From positions 186,001 to 250,000 of the forward strand of contig JBMNQC010000001.1 of NCBI GenBank assembly GCA_050943935.1: DNA of 64,000 nucleotides. The letters run 5' to 3'. Of this stretch, positions 1 to 7,692 are shown piece after piece. The first letter of the stretch is position 1. Every line of letters begins with the position of its first letter. Below the pieces are notes generated by a model. It saw nothing but the letters and a program-made list of their open reading frames with translations, did not search any database and had not been told where the DNA came from. The stretch comes from Heteroscillospira sp050943935. Lineage in GTDB: Bacteria > Bacillota > Clostridia > Oscillospirales > Oscillospiraceae. The translations under genes and the position numbers were made by a program.

Positions 1-591
1 GACGACCTCACGGGCCGTGCCCATGTGATTTGCTATTCTCTCATGTGTGATACGCAGAACATCCGTACCGTCCAAAGCGCTCTCACGGAGCAGAAAATCC
101 GCCAGCCGCTTATCGAAGCTCTTCCACATGACCTGCTCTATAAGCCACATCACCTCTGAGAACCGGCTGCTCATAAGCTCGCCCGTGTAGTTTGCCACCG
201 CCGCGGACTCATCCATGAGCGTCTTGTAGACCTGAGGCGGTATGACCCAGAAGCCGCTGTCCTTTTCCGCTTCTATTGATATCTCAAACTGTATGTTCCT
301 CATCATGCATGAGGCGGACATAAGGCAAATATCCCGCTCAAACAGACGATATATGGTGATCTCCCTACCCTCGTCCGACAAAATATATGCGCGAAGCTGG
401 CCGGAGCGTATGACAAGCAATCCCATGCAGTCCGCCGAGCCGCTGTGCAGCATAGTCCCGGCTTTGACTCTGCGGTAGAACGCCGCCGATGAGATCAGCT
501 CCCTTTGCGGGGGACTGAGCTTATCCCAAACCGGGAAGAATTCCGCAAGCTCCCTGTCCGCGCCGCCGTCTTTATTATTGTCTTTAAGCAT
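1..591 (-). CDS. Crp/Fnr family transcriptional regulator, C-terminus beyond the window
   Basis: Reading the minus strand from ATG 589-591 gives 197 open codons to the left edge. Residues about 15-130 look like a cyclic-nucleotide-type beta-barrel sensor (GLLVIRSGQLRAYI, then EGREITIYRLFERDICLM), followed by a long dimer helix and the start of a winged helix (ITHERIANHMGTAREVV), where the window ends. This order is typical of Crp/Fnr proteins. The segment CLMSASCMM carries two cysteines, a feature of some Fnr-like members, but no complete iron-sulfur cluster motif can be established. It is the last visible gene of a minus operon, 9 bases behind a small unknown gene. Effector and targets are unknown. 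Confidence 0.88.
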   Translation of the reverse strand, partial: MLKDNNKDGGADRELAEFFPVWDKLSPPQRELISSAAFYRRVKAGTMLHSGSADCMGLLVIRSGQLRAYILSDEGREITIYRLFERDICLMSASCMMRNIQFEISIEAEKDSGFWVIPPQVYKTLMDESAAVANYTGELMSSRFSEVMWLIEQVMWKSFDKRLADFLLRESALDGTDVLRITHERIANHMGTAREVV

Positions 592-600
592 TTTCACACC

Positions 601-861
601 TTAATCCTGACCTGCCAGAAATTCTTTCAGCTTCCTGTCCCGCTCGGCCCGGGCGGCGACTTCGGCCCGGGTTATCCTCAGCTTTTTGCTGCCAAAGAAA
701 GCGGGAACGTCGGCGGTAAAATCCTCACCGTCGGCGCGGATAACTATGCACTTGGGCCGGCTTCTGTCTTTGGTTATGATGACCGCCGTAGGCCCATCGC
801 TGAGATCCGCCGCCAGAATGTTCTGTGAGGCCATGGCCTCTATGATGGTCTCCTTATCCAT
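601..861 (-). CDS. Small conserved-looking protein of unknown function (86 aa)
   Basis: I do not recognise this family. The protein is soluble, with no signal peptide or membrane segment, and splits into a beta-rich part (TAVIITKDRSRPKCIVIRA) and a charged helical C-terminus (RAEVAARAERDRKLKEFL). The start overlaps the end of the amidohydrolase gene by 8 bases and the stop lies 9 bases before the Crp/Fnr gene, so it is translationally coupled inside a three-gene operon. This context supports a real gene more than its sequence does. Confidence 0.6.
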   Translation of the reverse strand: MDKETIIEAMASQNILAADLSDGPTAVIITKDRSRPKCIVIRADGEDFTADVPAFFGSKKLRITRAEVAARAERDRKLKEFLAGQD

Positions 862-1726
862 TTTCCCGCCTCCTGAAAATTTCTCTTATTCTCGCGCTGC
901 CCAGGCCCAGCACCAGGTCGGCGCCGGCGCCCAGGGCAAGGCCCATGGCCTCCCGCTCCTGCATGACGCACTCTCCGTGGCAGACACGCCAGGCACCGCC
1001 GTCGCTGCCCAGGGCTATGTAGGCTCCCTGAGAGGAGGCCAGGGCTATGTTTTTAAGCTGACCGTCCACTATGCGGCGGAGCACATCGTCGCTGAAGCGG
1101 CCTGTGCCTATGGAATTCACCATGGGCGACAGGGTCGGCACCCAAACGGCATCTGAATCGGCCAAAAGCTTCACCGTATCCTCGGACATGAAGTTGCCGT
1201 GCTCCACGCTGTCTGCTCCAGCCATGAGGGCGTTTTTCACCGCCCCGTCGCCGTTCACATGGGCCATCACTCTGAAGCCCCGCTCATGGGCGCGGGAAAT
1301 CAGCGTCTTCATCTCATACGCCTCCAGAGGTTCACAGGACAGGACGCCGTAATTGTCAAAATCCATGATGCCTGCCAGCATGAGCTTTACGAAATCCGCT
1401 CCTGCGGCCTCGGCTCTGTCCAGAAGAGCCATGTAGTCGGCCTCAGTCTCGTAGCCGAGGCCTATGAACGCGCCGTAGCGCCCACGCTTATATATGGGAA
1501 AGGCCGGGGCCGCGTACTCTATGCCGTACTCCGGCGCCAGGCTTTTTGCCAGCAGGGCCACGCCCACGGAGTCGCCGCCGTCGCGCAGGTAGGTCACTCC
1601 CGCGTCCCGGTACAGGGCGAGACGCCGGCGGACTATATCCTCCCGGGCTCCGTTTTTATGTTCCGCTATGGCCGCGGCGTAATAGTCGCCGTCCAGGACC
1701 ATGTGGATATGACAGTCACACTTCAT
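854..1726 (-). CDS. Amidohydrolase superfamily metal-dependent hydrolase
   Basis: The 290-residue protein has the amidohydrolase TIM-barrel metal ligands in order: HxH at residues 6-8 (CDCHIHM), a candidate carbamylated lysine K114 (ADFVKLML), H156 (VMAHVNGD), H176 (SVEHGNF) and D242 (LGSDGGAW). This arrangement resembles the imidazolonepropionase/prolidase-like branch, which hydrolyses C-N bonds of cyclic or acylated amides. The protein is shorter than most members (about 400 aa) and lacks the flanking small beta-sandwich, which is common in minimal forms. It is first in an operon with a small unknown protein and a Crp/Fnr regulator. The substrate cannot be inferred. Confidence 0.82.
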   Translation of the reverse strand: MKCDCHIHMVLDGDYYAAAIAEHKNGAREDIVRRRLALYRDAGVTYLRDGGDSVGVALLAKSLAPEYGIEYAAPAFPIYKRGRYGAFIGLGYETEADYMALLDRAEAAGADFVKLMLAGIMDFDNYGVLSCEPLEAYEMKTLISRAHERGFRVMAHVNGDGAVKNALMAGADSVEHGNFMSEDTVKLLADSDAVWVPTLSPMVNSIGTGRFSDDVLRRIVDGQLKNIALASSQGAYIALGSDGGAWRVCHGECVMQEREAMGLALGAGADLVLGLGSARIREIFRRRENG

Positions 1727-1750
1727 TAAAACGCCTCCGTTTCCCGTATC

Positions 1751-1779
1751 AGTTTAACACTTTGCGCCGTACCTTGCAA
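1751..1779 (-). promoter_or_regulatory. Sigma-A type promoter of the amidohydrolase operon
   Basis: On the minus strand there is TTGCAA (1774-1779), a 17-base spacer and TAAACT (1751-1756), about 25 bases upstream of the amidohydrolase start, which has GGAGG nearby. Assigned by pattern and spacing only. Confidence 0.5.
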
Positions 1780-1816
1780 GTGCCGCAAATACTGGCTTTT
1801 TATGCGGCGAGTTTTC

Positions 1817-1845
1817 TTGACTGAGCGGGGAAATTACGCTAGAAT
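1817..1845 (+). promoter_or_regulatory. Sigma-A type promoter ahead of the truA operon
   Basis: TTGACT (1817-1822), 17 bases, TAGAAT (1840-1845). Transcription would begin near 1852, after an upstream in-frame ATG at 1802. This argues for the later start at 1868 for the first gene. Confidence 0.6.
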
Positions 1846-1867
1846 ACACAATGTGGAGGGGATGAAA

Positions 1868-2449
1868 ATGAAGCTGAAACGCGACTCCGTATTGTCCGCC
1901 GCGGGCACTATGCTGGCTGTTTTCGCCGCTCTTGTTTTGTACTTCTCCCCCAAGCTCTCCTATGTGCCCGAGACCGTTGTTCTCACAAGGGAAGAATTTC
2001 TGGGTCAACTGGATATGATTCTGACAGACGGCTCAAGCAGCGCCATAGAGCCTGATTTTCTGGCGCTGCTTCACGACAGTCCTTGGACGCTTGAGGGTGC
2101 TTTTGAATATTCTCTGTACTCCTGTGAAATTCCGTCCGGGGAGCTGGCCGGGTACTTTCCTGACGCCGCCGATGTGCCGAAAATTGAAGTTCTGGTGGAC
2201 GGGTCAGGCTCTGCCGAAAGAATAACCGTGTCTTTTTTGAATAAGTATGGCATGCGCACCGCCGCCGGCTTTCGGGAGACGCTGATAGACTTATACACAT
2301 ATAATGATATAGATGCGAAGCTGTATTCCTACAACGCTGAAACAGATTCGTTCACCGTGGAGTTTTTGCCCCCGCACTACAATAAAAGGAGTTTTGCCCA
2401 TGCGCCGCAATATCGTACTGACAATTCAATACGACGGCAGCCGGTTTAA
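1868..2449 (+). CDS. Membrane-anchored protein of unknown function overlapping truA
   Basis: A 193-residue protein with an N-terminal signal anchor (about residues 8-28, LSAAGTMLAVFAALVLYFSP) and a soluble domain outside the membrane with no family I recognise. The ATG at 1868 was chosen because GGAGGGG lies about 7 bases upstream; ATG 1862 is too close to that site, and ATG 1802 lies before the probable transcription start. The last 50 bases overlap the start of truA in another frame. The overlap includes the tail ending SIRRQPV, so the C-terminus is encoded by DNA constrained by TruA. Probably coexpressed with truA. Confidence 0.65.
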   Translation: MKLKRDSVLSAAGTMLAVFAALVLYFSPKLSYVPETVVLTREEFLGQLDMILTDGSSSAIEPDFLALLHDSPWTLEGAFEYSLYSCEIPSGELAGYFPDAADVPKIEVLVDGSGSAERITVSFLNKYGMRTAAGFRETLIDLYTYNDIDAKLYSYNAETDSFTVEFLPPHYNKRSFAHAPQYRTDNSIRRQPV

Positions 2450-3143
2450 CGGCTGGCAGAAGCAGGGCAACACCCAGAACACGATACAGGGGCGGTTTGA
2501 GGCGCTGCTCAGCCGCATGACCGGAGAGGAAGTGGAGCTGCACGGCTCCGGGCGTACGGACGCCGGGGTACACGCCCTGACTCAGGCCGCCAATTTTCAC
2601 ACGGACTGTCCCCTCTCCTGCCGGGAGATGATGGACTATATAAACGAATACCTGCCCCGGGACGCGGCGGTGACGGCGGTGCGGGAGGCCGCGCCCAGGT
2701 TTCACGCCCGGCTGAACGCCGTGAAAAAGCGCTACCGCTACCGGGTGCGGGAGAGCGCCGTGCCCGACGTCTTTTCCCGGAGCTGGGTCTGGGAGCTTGG
2801 GCATGAGCTGGATGTTCCCGCCATGGAGTTGGCCGCGTCTCTCCTCTGCGGCAGGCACGACTTCACATCCTTCTGCGACAACAGGCGCATGAAAAAAAGC
2901 GCCGTGCGCACGCTGTATTCGGTCTCTTTCTCCCGCAGCGGCGGAGAGCTTATAATGGATTTCACCGGAGACGGTTTTCTGTATCACATGGTGCGCTTAC
3001 TCACCGGCACGCTGGTGGAAGTGGGTCTTGGTGAGCGTGACGCCGCGGAGCTGGTCGCCGTGCTTGAAGCCCGCGACCGCTCTCTGGCAGGGGCTCTCGC
3101 TCCCGCTCAGGGGCTGTGCCTCATGGAGGTATACTATGACTGA
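2400..3143 (+). CDS. truA: tRNA pseudouridine(38-40) synthase TruA
   Basis: TruA isomerises uridines 38-40 of the tRNA anticodon stem to pseudouridine. The 247-residue protein has the family opening (IVLTIQYDGSRFNGWQ), the catalytic segment GSGRTDAGVHA with nucleophile D54, and the late motif GDGFLYHMVRLLTGTLVEVG. Length is normal for TruA. The start at 2400 has AAGGAG 9 bases upstream and lies inside the previous gene. The 3' end overlaps the next gene (glycosidase) by 8 bases (ATGACTGA), indicating translational coupling. Confidence 0.97.
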   Translation: MRRNIVLTIQYDGSRFNGWQKQGNTQNTIQGRFEALLSRMTGEEVELHGSGRTDAGVHALTQAANFHTDCPLSCREMMDYINEYLPRDAAVTAVREAAPRFHARLNAVKKRYRYRVRESAVPDVFSRSWVWELGHELDVPAMELAASLLCGRHDFTSFCDNRRMKKSAVRTLYSVSFSRSGGELIMDFTGDGFLYHMVRLLTGTLVEVGLGERDAAELVAVLEARDRSLAGALAPAQGLCLMEVYYD

Positions 3144-5001
3144 AAGCGTTTTTCACAACTCCCGGGACAGCCGATACCGCTGTCCCGGCGGCGCTCAGCC
3201 TGTGGGAGGCTCCGTCAGCCTCAGCATTGACGCGCCTGAGCTGGCAAAATGCACTCTGCGTCTCTGGGCGGACGATTCCGGTGAGAGGCGTCTGCCCATG
3301 GCGTTTGACGGCGGCAAATTTTCAGCGAAGCTCACTCTGCCCGATGAGGCCGGGCTGCTGTGGTATTTTTTCATCATAGAGCTGGACGGTGCGGTTCTGT
3401 ACCTCGGCGCTCCTGACGACGGTCTGGGTGGCTGCGGCACTATACGCGGACACGAGCCTCCCTCATGGCAGATAACGGCGTACTCCCCCAGCGCCGCGCC
3501 GGAGTGGTACAAAAACGCTCTTGTGTATCAGATATTTCCTGACCGCTTTCGCCGGGGCGAGGACTGGCGCATACGCCGCGAGACAGCCCGGCGGGATGAA
3601 AGCCGCAAGGGTCCCCGGCGCATCTGGCACGAGGACTGGAACGACACGCCCTTTTACACCAAAAACGGCAAAGGTCAGGTCACCCGCTGGGATTTCTTCG
3701 GCGGCACACTTTCCGGAATATGCGAAAAGCTGCCCTATCTGAAGGAGCTGGGCGTGGGGGCTGTGTATCTGAACCCCATTTTCTCCGCCGCCAGCAACCA
3801 CCGCTACGACACCGCCGACTATATGGAGCTGGATCCCCTGCTGGGCGGCGGCAGAGCCTTTGAGAATTTCTGCGCGGAAGCCCACGCCTGCGGCATCAGA
3901 GTGATACTGGACGGCGTGTTCAGCCACACGGGGGCGGACAGCCGGTATTTTGACTATTACGGCAGCTACGGCGGCGGAGCTTATTCCGATCCCGGCTCTC
4001 CCTACAGGAGCTGGTACCGCTTCCGGCGCTGGCCGGATGACTACGAGAGCTGGTGGGGCGTGGGCGATCTGCCCAACGTGGACGAGGAGGACCCCAGCTA
4101 CAAGGATTTTATAGTCACCGGACGCGACAGCGTGGCCCGCACCTGGCTGCGCCGGGGCGCTGACGGCTGGAGGCTGGATGTGGCAGACGAGCTGCCGGAC
4201 AGCTTCATAGCCAGCTTCAAGACCGCCATCCGCGAGGAGAAGCCCGACTCTCTCCTGCTTGGCGAGGTCTGGGAGGACGCCAGCAATAAGCGCAGCTACG
4301 GCGTTCAGCGCCGGTATCTGCTGGGCAGCGAACTGGACAGCACCATGCACTACCCCTTCCGTGAGGCGGTGACGGACTTCCTCACCGGGAAAACAGATGC
4401 CCATCTCCTGCGCCGCAGACTGGAGGCCATAGCGGAAAACTATCCCCCGGAGGCACAGTACGCCGCTCTGAATCTCATGGGCAGCCACGACAGAGCCAGA
4501 GCCATAACGGTGCTGGGCGGCGCGCCTGAAAATCCCTGCGATATGGAGAAGGCAGATTACCGGCTGGACGAGGAGCATTACATTCTCGGCGCCAGCCGCC
4601 TCATGCTGAGTGCTCTGCTGCAATATGCCTGTCCCGGAGTGCCCTGTGTTTATTATGGCGATGAGGCCGGGCTGGAGGGCTACGAGGACCCCTACAACCG
4701 CGCCCCCTATCCCTGGGGCAGAGAGGACAGGGCGCTTTTAAATTTCTACAAAAAGCTGGGCAGGCTTTACGCCTCGGTGCAGGAACTGAAAAGCGGAAAA
4801 TTCAGCTACGAAAGCCCGGACGCGGATGTATTTGTCTGCCGCCGCTGGTCGGACGGCGGGGCCTACGCCGCCGTTATAAACCGCTCACGCACAGAAAAAC
4901 AGCTGGAGCTGCGGGGTGAGGACCTGCTCACCGGCACATTATATACAGACAGACTGCGTCTGCCGCCTTTGGGCGGCGCGCTGCTGAAGCTGGAGGGATG
5001 A
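3136..5001 (+). CDS. Intracellular neopullulanase/maltogenic amylase-like alpha-glycosidase (GH13)
   Basis: A 621-residue GH13 enzyme without a signal peptide, so probably cytoplasmic and acting on maltodextrins or similar alpha-glucans. Residues about 1-115 form an N-terminal starch-module-like domain. The barrel carries region I DGVFSHTG (259-266), region II GWRLDVADE with nucleophile D348, region III GEVWE with acid/base E377, and region IV GSHD with D452. YQIFPDRF (131-138) and NHRYDTADY (221-229) also fit the neopullulanase/cyclomaltodextrinase group. ATG 3136 overlaps the truA stop. Placement between truA and the pseudouridine catabolic genes is not explained by its activity. Confidence 0.93.
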   Translation: MTESVFHNSRDSRYRCPGGAQPVGGSVSLSIDAPELAKCTLRLWADDSGERRLPMAFDGGKFSAKLTLPDEAGLLWYFFIIELDGAVLYLGAPDDGLGGCGTIRGHEPPSWQITAYSPSAAPEWYKNALVYQIFPDRFRRGEDWRIRRETARRDESRKGPRRIWHEDWNDTPFYTKNGKGQVTRWDFFGGTLSGICEKLPYLKELGVGAVYLNPIFSAASNHRYDTADYMELDPLLGGGRAFENFCAEAHACGIRVILDGVFSHTGADSRYFDYYGSYGGGAYSDPGSPYRSWYRFRRWPDDYESWWGVGDLPNVDEEDPSYKDFIVTGRDSVARTWLRRGADGWRLDVADELPDSFIASFKTAIREEKPDSLLLGEVWEDASNKRSYGVQRRYLLGSELDSTMHYPFREAVTDFLTGKTDAHLLRRRLEAIAENYPPEAQYAALNLMGSHDRARAITVLGGAPENPCDMEKADYRLDEEHYILGASRLMLSALLQYACPGVPCVYYGDEAGLEGYEDPYNRAPYPWGREDRALLNFYKKLGRLYASVQELKSGKFSYESPDADVFVCRRWSDGGAYAAVINRSRTEKQLELRGEDLLTGTLYTDRLRLPPLGGALLKLEG

Positions 5002-5003
5002 AC

Positions 5004-5918
5004 ATGGCGGAAAAATATGCGCTTGTCATAGGCGCTGTAAACGTGGATATCTGCGGGCGGCCCTTTGAAGCTCCGGTGGAGTGCGACTCCAACCCCGGGC
5101 GGGTCTCCTCGTCTCTGGGCGGCGTGGGGCGCAACATCGCCCACAACCTGCGCCTGCTGGGCGTGCCCGTGCGCTTTATAACGGCTCTGGGCGGCGACGC
5201 ACACGCGGAGGAAATACGGCGCAGCTGCGCCCACCTTGGCATAGACCTGAGCTGCGCGGCCTACGCGCCGGACATGAACACCTCCACCTATCTCTACATC
5301 ACCGACGAGGACGGAGACATGGTGCTGGCCGTGTGCGACTCGGACATATCCGGCTGCATCACGCCCGAATATCTGTCCGGACACATGGACGTGCTGAACA
5401 ACGCCGCCGTGGTGGTAATAGACGGCAATCTTGCGCCGGATACCATAAGCTGGATATGCGAAAACTGCACCGCTCCACTCTTTGCCGACCCTGTATCCGC
5501 CGCCAAGGCGCCGCGGCTGCGCAGGGGGCTGGGCAGGCTGCACACTTTCAAGCCAAATCAGATAGAGGCCGAGCTGCTGACAGGAATAAAGATAACCGAC
5601 GAGGACAGCATGGCCGGAGCGGTAGACGCTCTGCTGGCCACCGGTCTCAGGCGGGTATTTCTCTCTCTCGGACGCAGGGGAGTATACTGTGCCGACGGGT
5701 GTGAGCGCGCACTTATGCCAATTTTCAAGGCTCCCCTCATAAACGCCACCGGCGCGGGCGACGCCTTCATGGCCGCTCTGGCCTGGGGCTATCTTCAGGG
5801 CCTGAGCCTTACTGACTCCGCAAAGGCGGGACTTGCCGCCTCGTCCATAGCGCTGGAGAGCTATGCAGCAATAAATCCACAGATGAGCGCCGAGCTGCTA
5901 AAAGCCCGGATGAAATAA
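5004..5918 (+). CDS. psuK: Pseudouridine kinase (PfkB/ribokinase family)
   Basis: PfkB-family kinase of 304 residues, expected to phosphorylate pseudouridine at the 5' position. It has the N-terminal substrate segment (VIGAVNVDICGRP), the glycine pair SLGGVGRNIAHNL, TFKPNQIEAE, and the C-terminal anion-hole motif NATGAGDAF with catalytic D253. The family alone cannot give the substrate. The psuK call rests on the pseudouridine glycosidase gene 26 bases downstream and on the characteristic G-NVDI-G start of PsuK proteins. ATG 5004 is preferred over ATG 4998 because GGAGGG ends just before 4998. It follows the glycosidase gene with essentially no gap. Confidence 0.88.
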   Translation: MAEKYALVIGAVNVDICGRPFEAPVECDSNPGRVSSSLGGVGRNIAHNLRLLGVPVRFITALGGDAHAEEIRRSCAHLGIDLSCAAYAPDMNTSTYLYITDEDGDMVLAVCDSDISGCITPEYLSGHMDVLNNAAVVVIDGNLAPDTISWICENCTAPLFADPVSAAKAPRLRRGLGRLHTFKPNQIEAELLTGIKITDEDSMAGAVDALLATGLRRVFLSLGRRGVYCADGCERALMPIFKAPLINATGAGDAFMAALAWGYLQGLSLTDSAKAGLAASSIALESYAAINPQMSAELLKARMK

Positions 5919-5944
5919 CAACTACACTCAGGAGGAAATATAAT

Positions 5945-6856
5945 ATGAACAAGTATCTGGACATCGCGCCCGAAGTACAGGCCGCTCTCAGCGCGGGCAA
6001 GCCCGTCGTGGCTCTTGAGAGCACCATCATCTCCCACGGTATGCCCTATCCACAGAATGTGGAGACCGCTCTTAAAGTAGAGCAGATTATCCGGGACTGC
6101 GGCGCAACCCCCGCCACCATCTGCATCATCGGCGGCCGCCTGAAAGCCGGCTGCACCAGAGACGAGATTGAGTATCTGGGCAAAAAGGGTCTGACCGTAA
6201 ACAAGACCTCACGCCGCGACCTGCCCGCAATAGTCGCCCGGGGCGAGGACGGCGCCACCACCGTGGCAACCACCATGATCATCGCCGCCATGGCCGGTAT
6301 CCGCGTGTTCGCCACCGGCGGCATAGGCGGAGTGCACAGAGGCGCAGAGGTGACCATGGATATCTCCGCCGACCTTGAGGAGCTGGCTCAGACCGGCGTC
6401 ATGGTTGTCTGCGCGGGCGCCAAGAGCATACTGGACCTGGGCCTCACTCTGGAGTATCTGGAGACCAAGGGCGTGCCCGTTGTGGGCTACGGCACCAAGG
6501 AGCTGCCCGCCTTCTACACCCGCAGGAGCGGCTTTGAGGTGGACTACCGCATGGACACTCCCGCCGAGATTGCAGCCGCATTCGCCGCCAAGCTGGACAT
6601 GGGCCTGCAGGGCGGTATGCTGGTCACGAACCCCATCCCCGAGGAGTACTCCATGGACCACGAGGTGATAAACAAGGCCATAGACGACGCCATAGCCGAG
6701 TGCAAGGCCCTGGGCATCCACGGCAAGGAGACCACCCCCTTCCTGCTGGATAAGATTCAGAAGCTCACCGGCGGAGACAGCCTCGCCTCCAACATCCAGC
6801 TTGTATTCAACAACGCCCGGTTGGCAGCCGCTATCGCCGCGGAGCTGTGCAAATAA
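5945..6856 (+). CDS. psuG: Pseudouridine-5'-phosphate glycosidase
   Basis: PsuG splits pseudouridine 5'-phosphate into uracil and ribose 5-phosphate by breaking the C-C glycosidic bond. The 303-residue protein aligns by eye along its whole length: VALESTIISHGMPYP with the conserved glutamate E25, IGGRLKAGC, TTVATTM, the long ATGGIGGVHRGA block, CAGAKSILD with the probable Schiff-base lysine K160, and VTNPIPEE. An AGGAGG site precedes ATG 5945. With psuK it forms the complete two-step salvage route for pseudouridine released from RNA. It is the last gene of the operon and is followed by a strong terminator. Confidence 0.96.
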   Translation: MNKYLDIAPEVQAALSAGKPVVALESTIISHGMPYPQNVETALKVEQIIRDCGATPATICIIGGRLKAGCTRDEIEYLGKKGLTVNKTSRRDLPAIVARGEDGATTVATTMIIAAMAGIRVFATGGIGGVHRGAEVTMDISADLEELAQTGVMVVCAGAKSILDLGLTLEYLETKGVPVVGYGTKELPAFYTRRSGFEVDYRMDTPAEIAAAFAAKLDMGLQGGMLVTNPIPEEYSMDHEVINKAIDDAIAECKALGIHGKETTPFLLDKIQKLTGGDSLASNIQLVFNNARLAAAIAAELCK

Positions 6857-6862
6857 GGTGAA

Positions 6863-6895
6863 AAACGGAACGGCCAAAAGCCGTTCCGTTTTTTA
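6863..6895 (+). terminator. Rho-independent terminator of the truA-psuG operon
   Basis: Perfect 10-bp stem AACGGAACGG / CCGTTCCGTT (6864-6873 and 6881-6890) with a 7-base loop, followed by a T run, 7 bases after the psuG stop. Confidence 0.9.
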
Positions 6896-7140
6896 ATGCC
6901 AGGATAATTTGAGGGCTTAAACCCCTCAGTCGCTGACGCGAATGGGAGTTTCCCTCCTCGCGGCGTAGCCGCTGCGGTCGGAGGCTAAAAACGTGCCACC
7001 GGCACGTTTTCTTAACTCCCCGACCCCTGTTAGGGGAGCGGATTCTATTGGTGGTGCGGCGGGTTGGGGTGAGCTTAAAATCTCTAAATAACCACCCAAT
7101 TCCACCGACTCAGGCGCGATTAACACCGCACCGCCCCTTC

Positions 7141-7184
7141 GCCATTTGAGTAAGGTGAGCGATGGCTCAGCTTACTCAAATGGC
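7141..7184. repeat. Long inverted repeat, 20-bp arms, 4-base loop
   Basis: GCCATTTGAGTAAG (7141-7154) is answered by CTTACTCAAATGGC (7171-7184). The stem continues inward with TGAGC/GCTCA across one G:G mismatch and closes on GATG. It is not followed by a T run on either strand, so it is not a simple terminator. Confidence 0.85.
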
Positions 7185-7206
7185 GAACAGTCAGTTTCTT
7201 TGGCGG

Positions 7207-7241
7207 GCGACCCCATTTCTTTCTGAAAGAAATGGGGTCGC
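7207..7241. repeat. Perfect 17-bp palindrome with one central base
   Basis: GCGACCCCATTTCTTTC at 7207-7223, a single T at 7224, and its exact reverse complement at 7225-7241. It has no T run and no gene nearby within 200 bases. Confidence 0.85.
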
Positions 7242-7370
7242 ACAACGCAGCCCGCAGGCTGCGCCCCGTTCTCCCGCTTCGCCGCGGGCGCGCAATGCGC
7301 GCCCCTACACACTAAGAATGAGTTTTAAGCTAATTCGGCGGCTTAAACCCTTCCGGCCCTGCGGGGCCGC

Positions 7371-7449
7371 CTCCCCTGTTAGGGAAGGTGGGGGTGTCAA
7401 TCCCTCAGTCAGCCTGACGGCTGACAGCTCCCTTTGCACAAGGGAGCCT
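7371..7449. repeat. Dispersed intergenic repeat, family A copy 1
   Basis: The unit starts CTCCCCTGTTAGGG, has GTCAATCCCTCAGTCAG in the middle, and ends AGGGAGCCT. A second copy with the same order lies at 25598-25689. Both contain a GTCAGC/GCTGAC hairpin and a terminal CTCCCTT/AAGGGAG hairpin. Only the outer hairpin unit recurs near 7023-7038 and 12352-12370. Confidence 0.8.
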
Positions 7450-7459
7450 GCAAATTTTG

Positions 7460-7681
7460 TTATTTCTCCGCTTTACGCCCCACCCTGTACGCCAGAACGG
7501 CGCAGAGGATTATTAGCGGGAGGTACGGGACCGCGTTCAGGAGGGACACATGGGCCGGGGCGCTTATGCCGGGAGTAAGCTCCATATACGCCCAGTTATA
7601 GGCCACAGAGGCGCTCATGGCGCAGGACAATACGGCTGCACACAGCCACAGCAGATTGGAATACAGCTTATACTTTTTCAT
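7460..7681 (-). CDS. Small two-helix membrane protein downstream of blaR1-like gene
   Basis: A 73-residue protein with two hydrophobic stretches (about residues 8-28 and 47-65) and a basic C-terminus (RVGRKAEK). No known family recognised. ATG at 7679-7681 was chosen because AAGGAG lies about 8 bases upstream; an in-frame GTG two codons earlier is too close to that site. It begins 11 bases after the M56 peptidase gene and is probably cotranscribed with blaI-blaR1. It could be a target or accessory membrane component of that sensory pair. Confidence 0.6.
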   Translation of the reverse strand: MKKYKLYSNLLWLCAAVLSCAMSASVAYNWAYMELTPGISAPAHVSLLNAVPYLPLIILCAVLAYRVGRKAEK

Positions 7682-7692
7682 ATACACACTCC

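Larger units (their letters stand above)
6896..7459. other. Gene-free mosaic of repeats and hairpins (about 560 bp)
   Basis: No convincing gene in any frame. The stretch is a string of palindromic units: a short hairpin around 6991-7010 (GTGCC/GGCAC), an AGGGG-type hairpin near 7023-7038, a 20-bp-arm hairpin at 7141-7184, a 17-bp perfect palindrome at 7207-7241, a GC-rich GCGCGC unit near 7286-7303, and a dispersed repeat at 7371-7449. It lies between two convergent transcription units, a usual place for such elements in gut Clostridia. Confidence 0.7.

Noticed and set aside
3463..4623. Minus-strand open frame of 386 codons within the glycosidase gene
   Set aside because: Antisense shadow; no start signal and no known motif.
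7141..7184. Terminator of the truA-psuG operon
   Set aside because: It is about 280 bases after psuG, lacks a T run, and a normal terminator already follows psuG at 6863-6895.
7162..7578. Plus-strand frame of 138 codons in the repeat mosaic
   Set aside because: It is made of hairpin and family A repeat sequence, with no conserved features.
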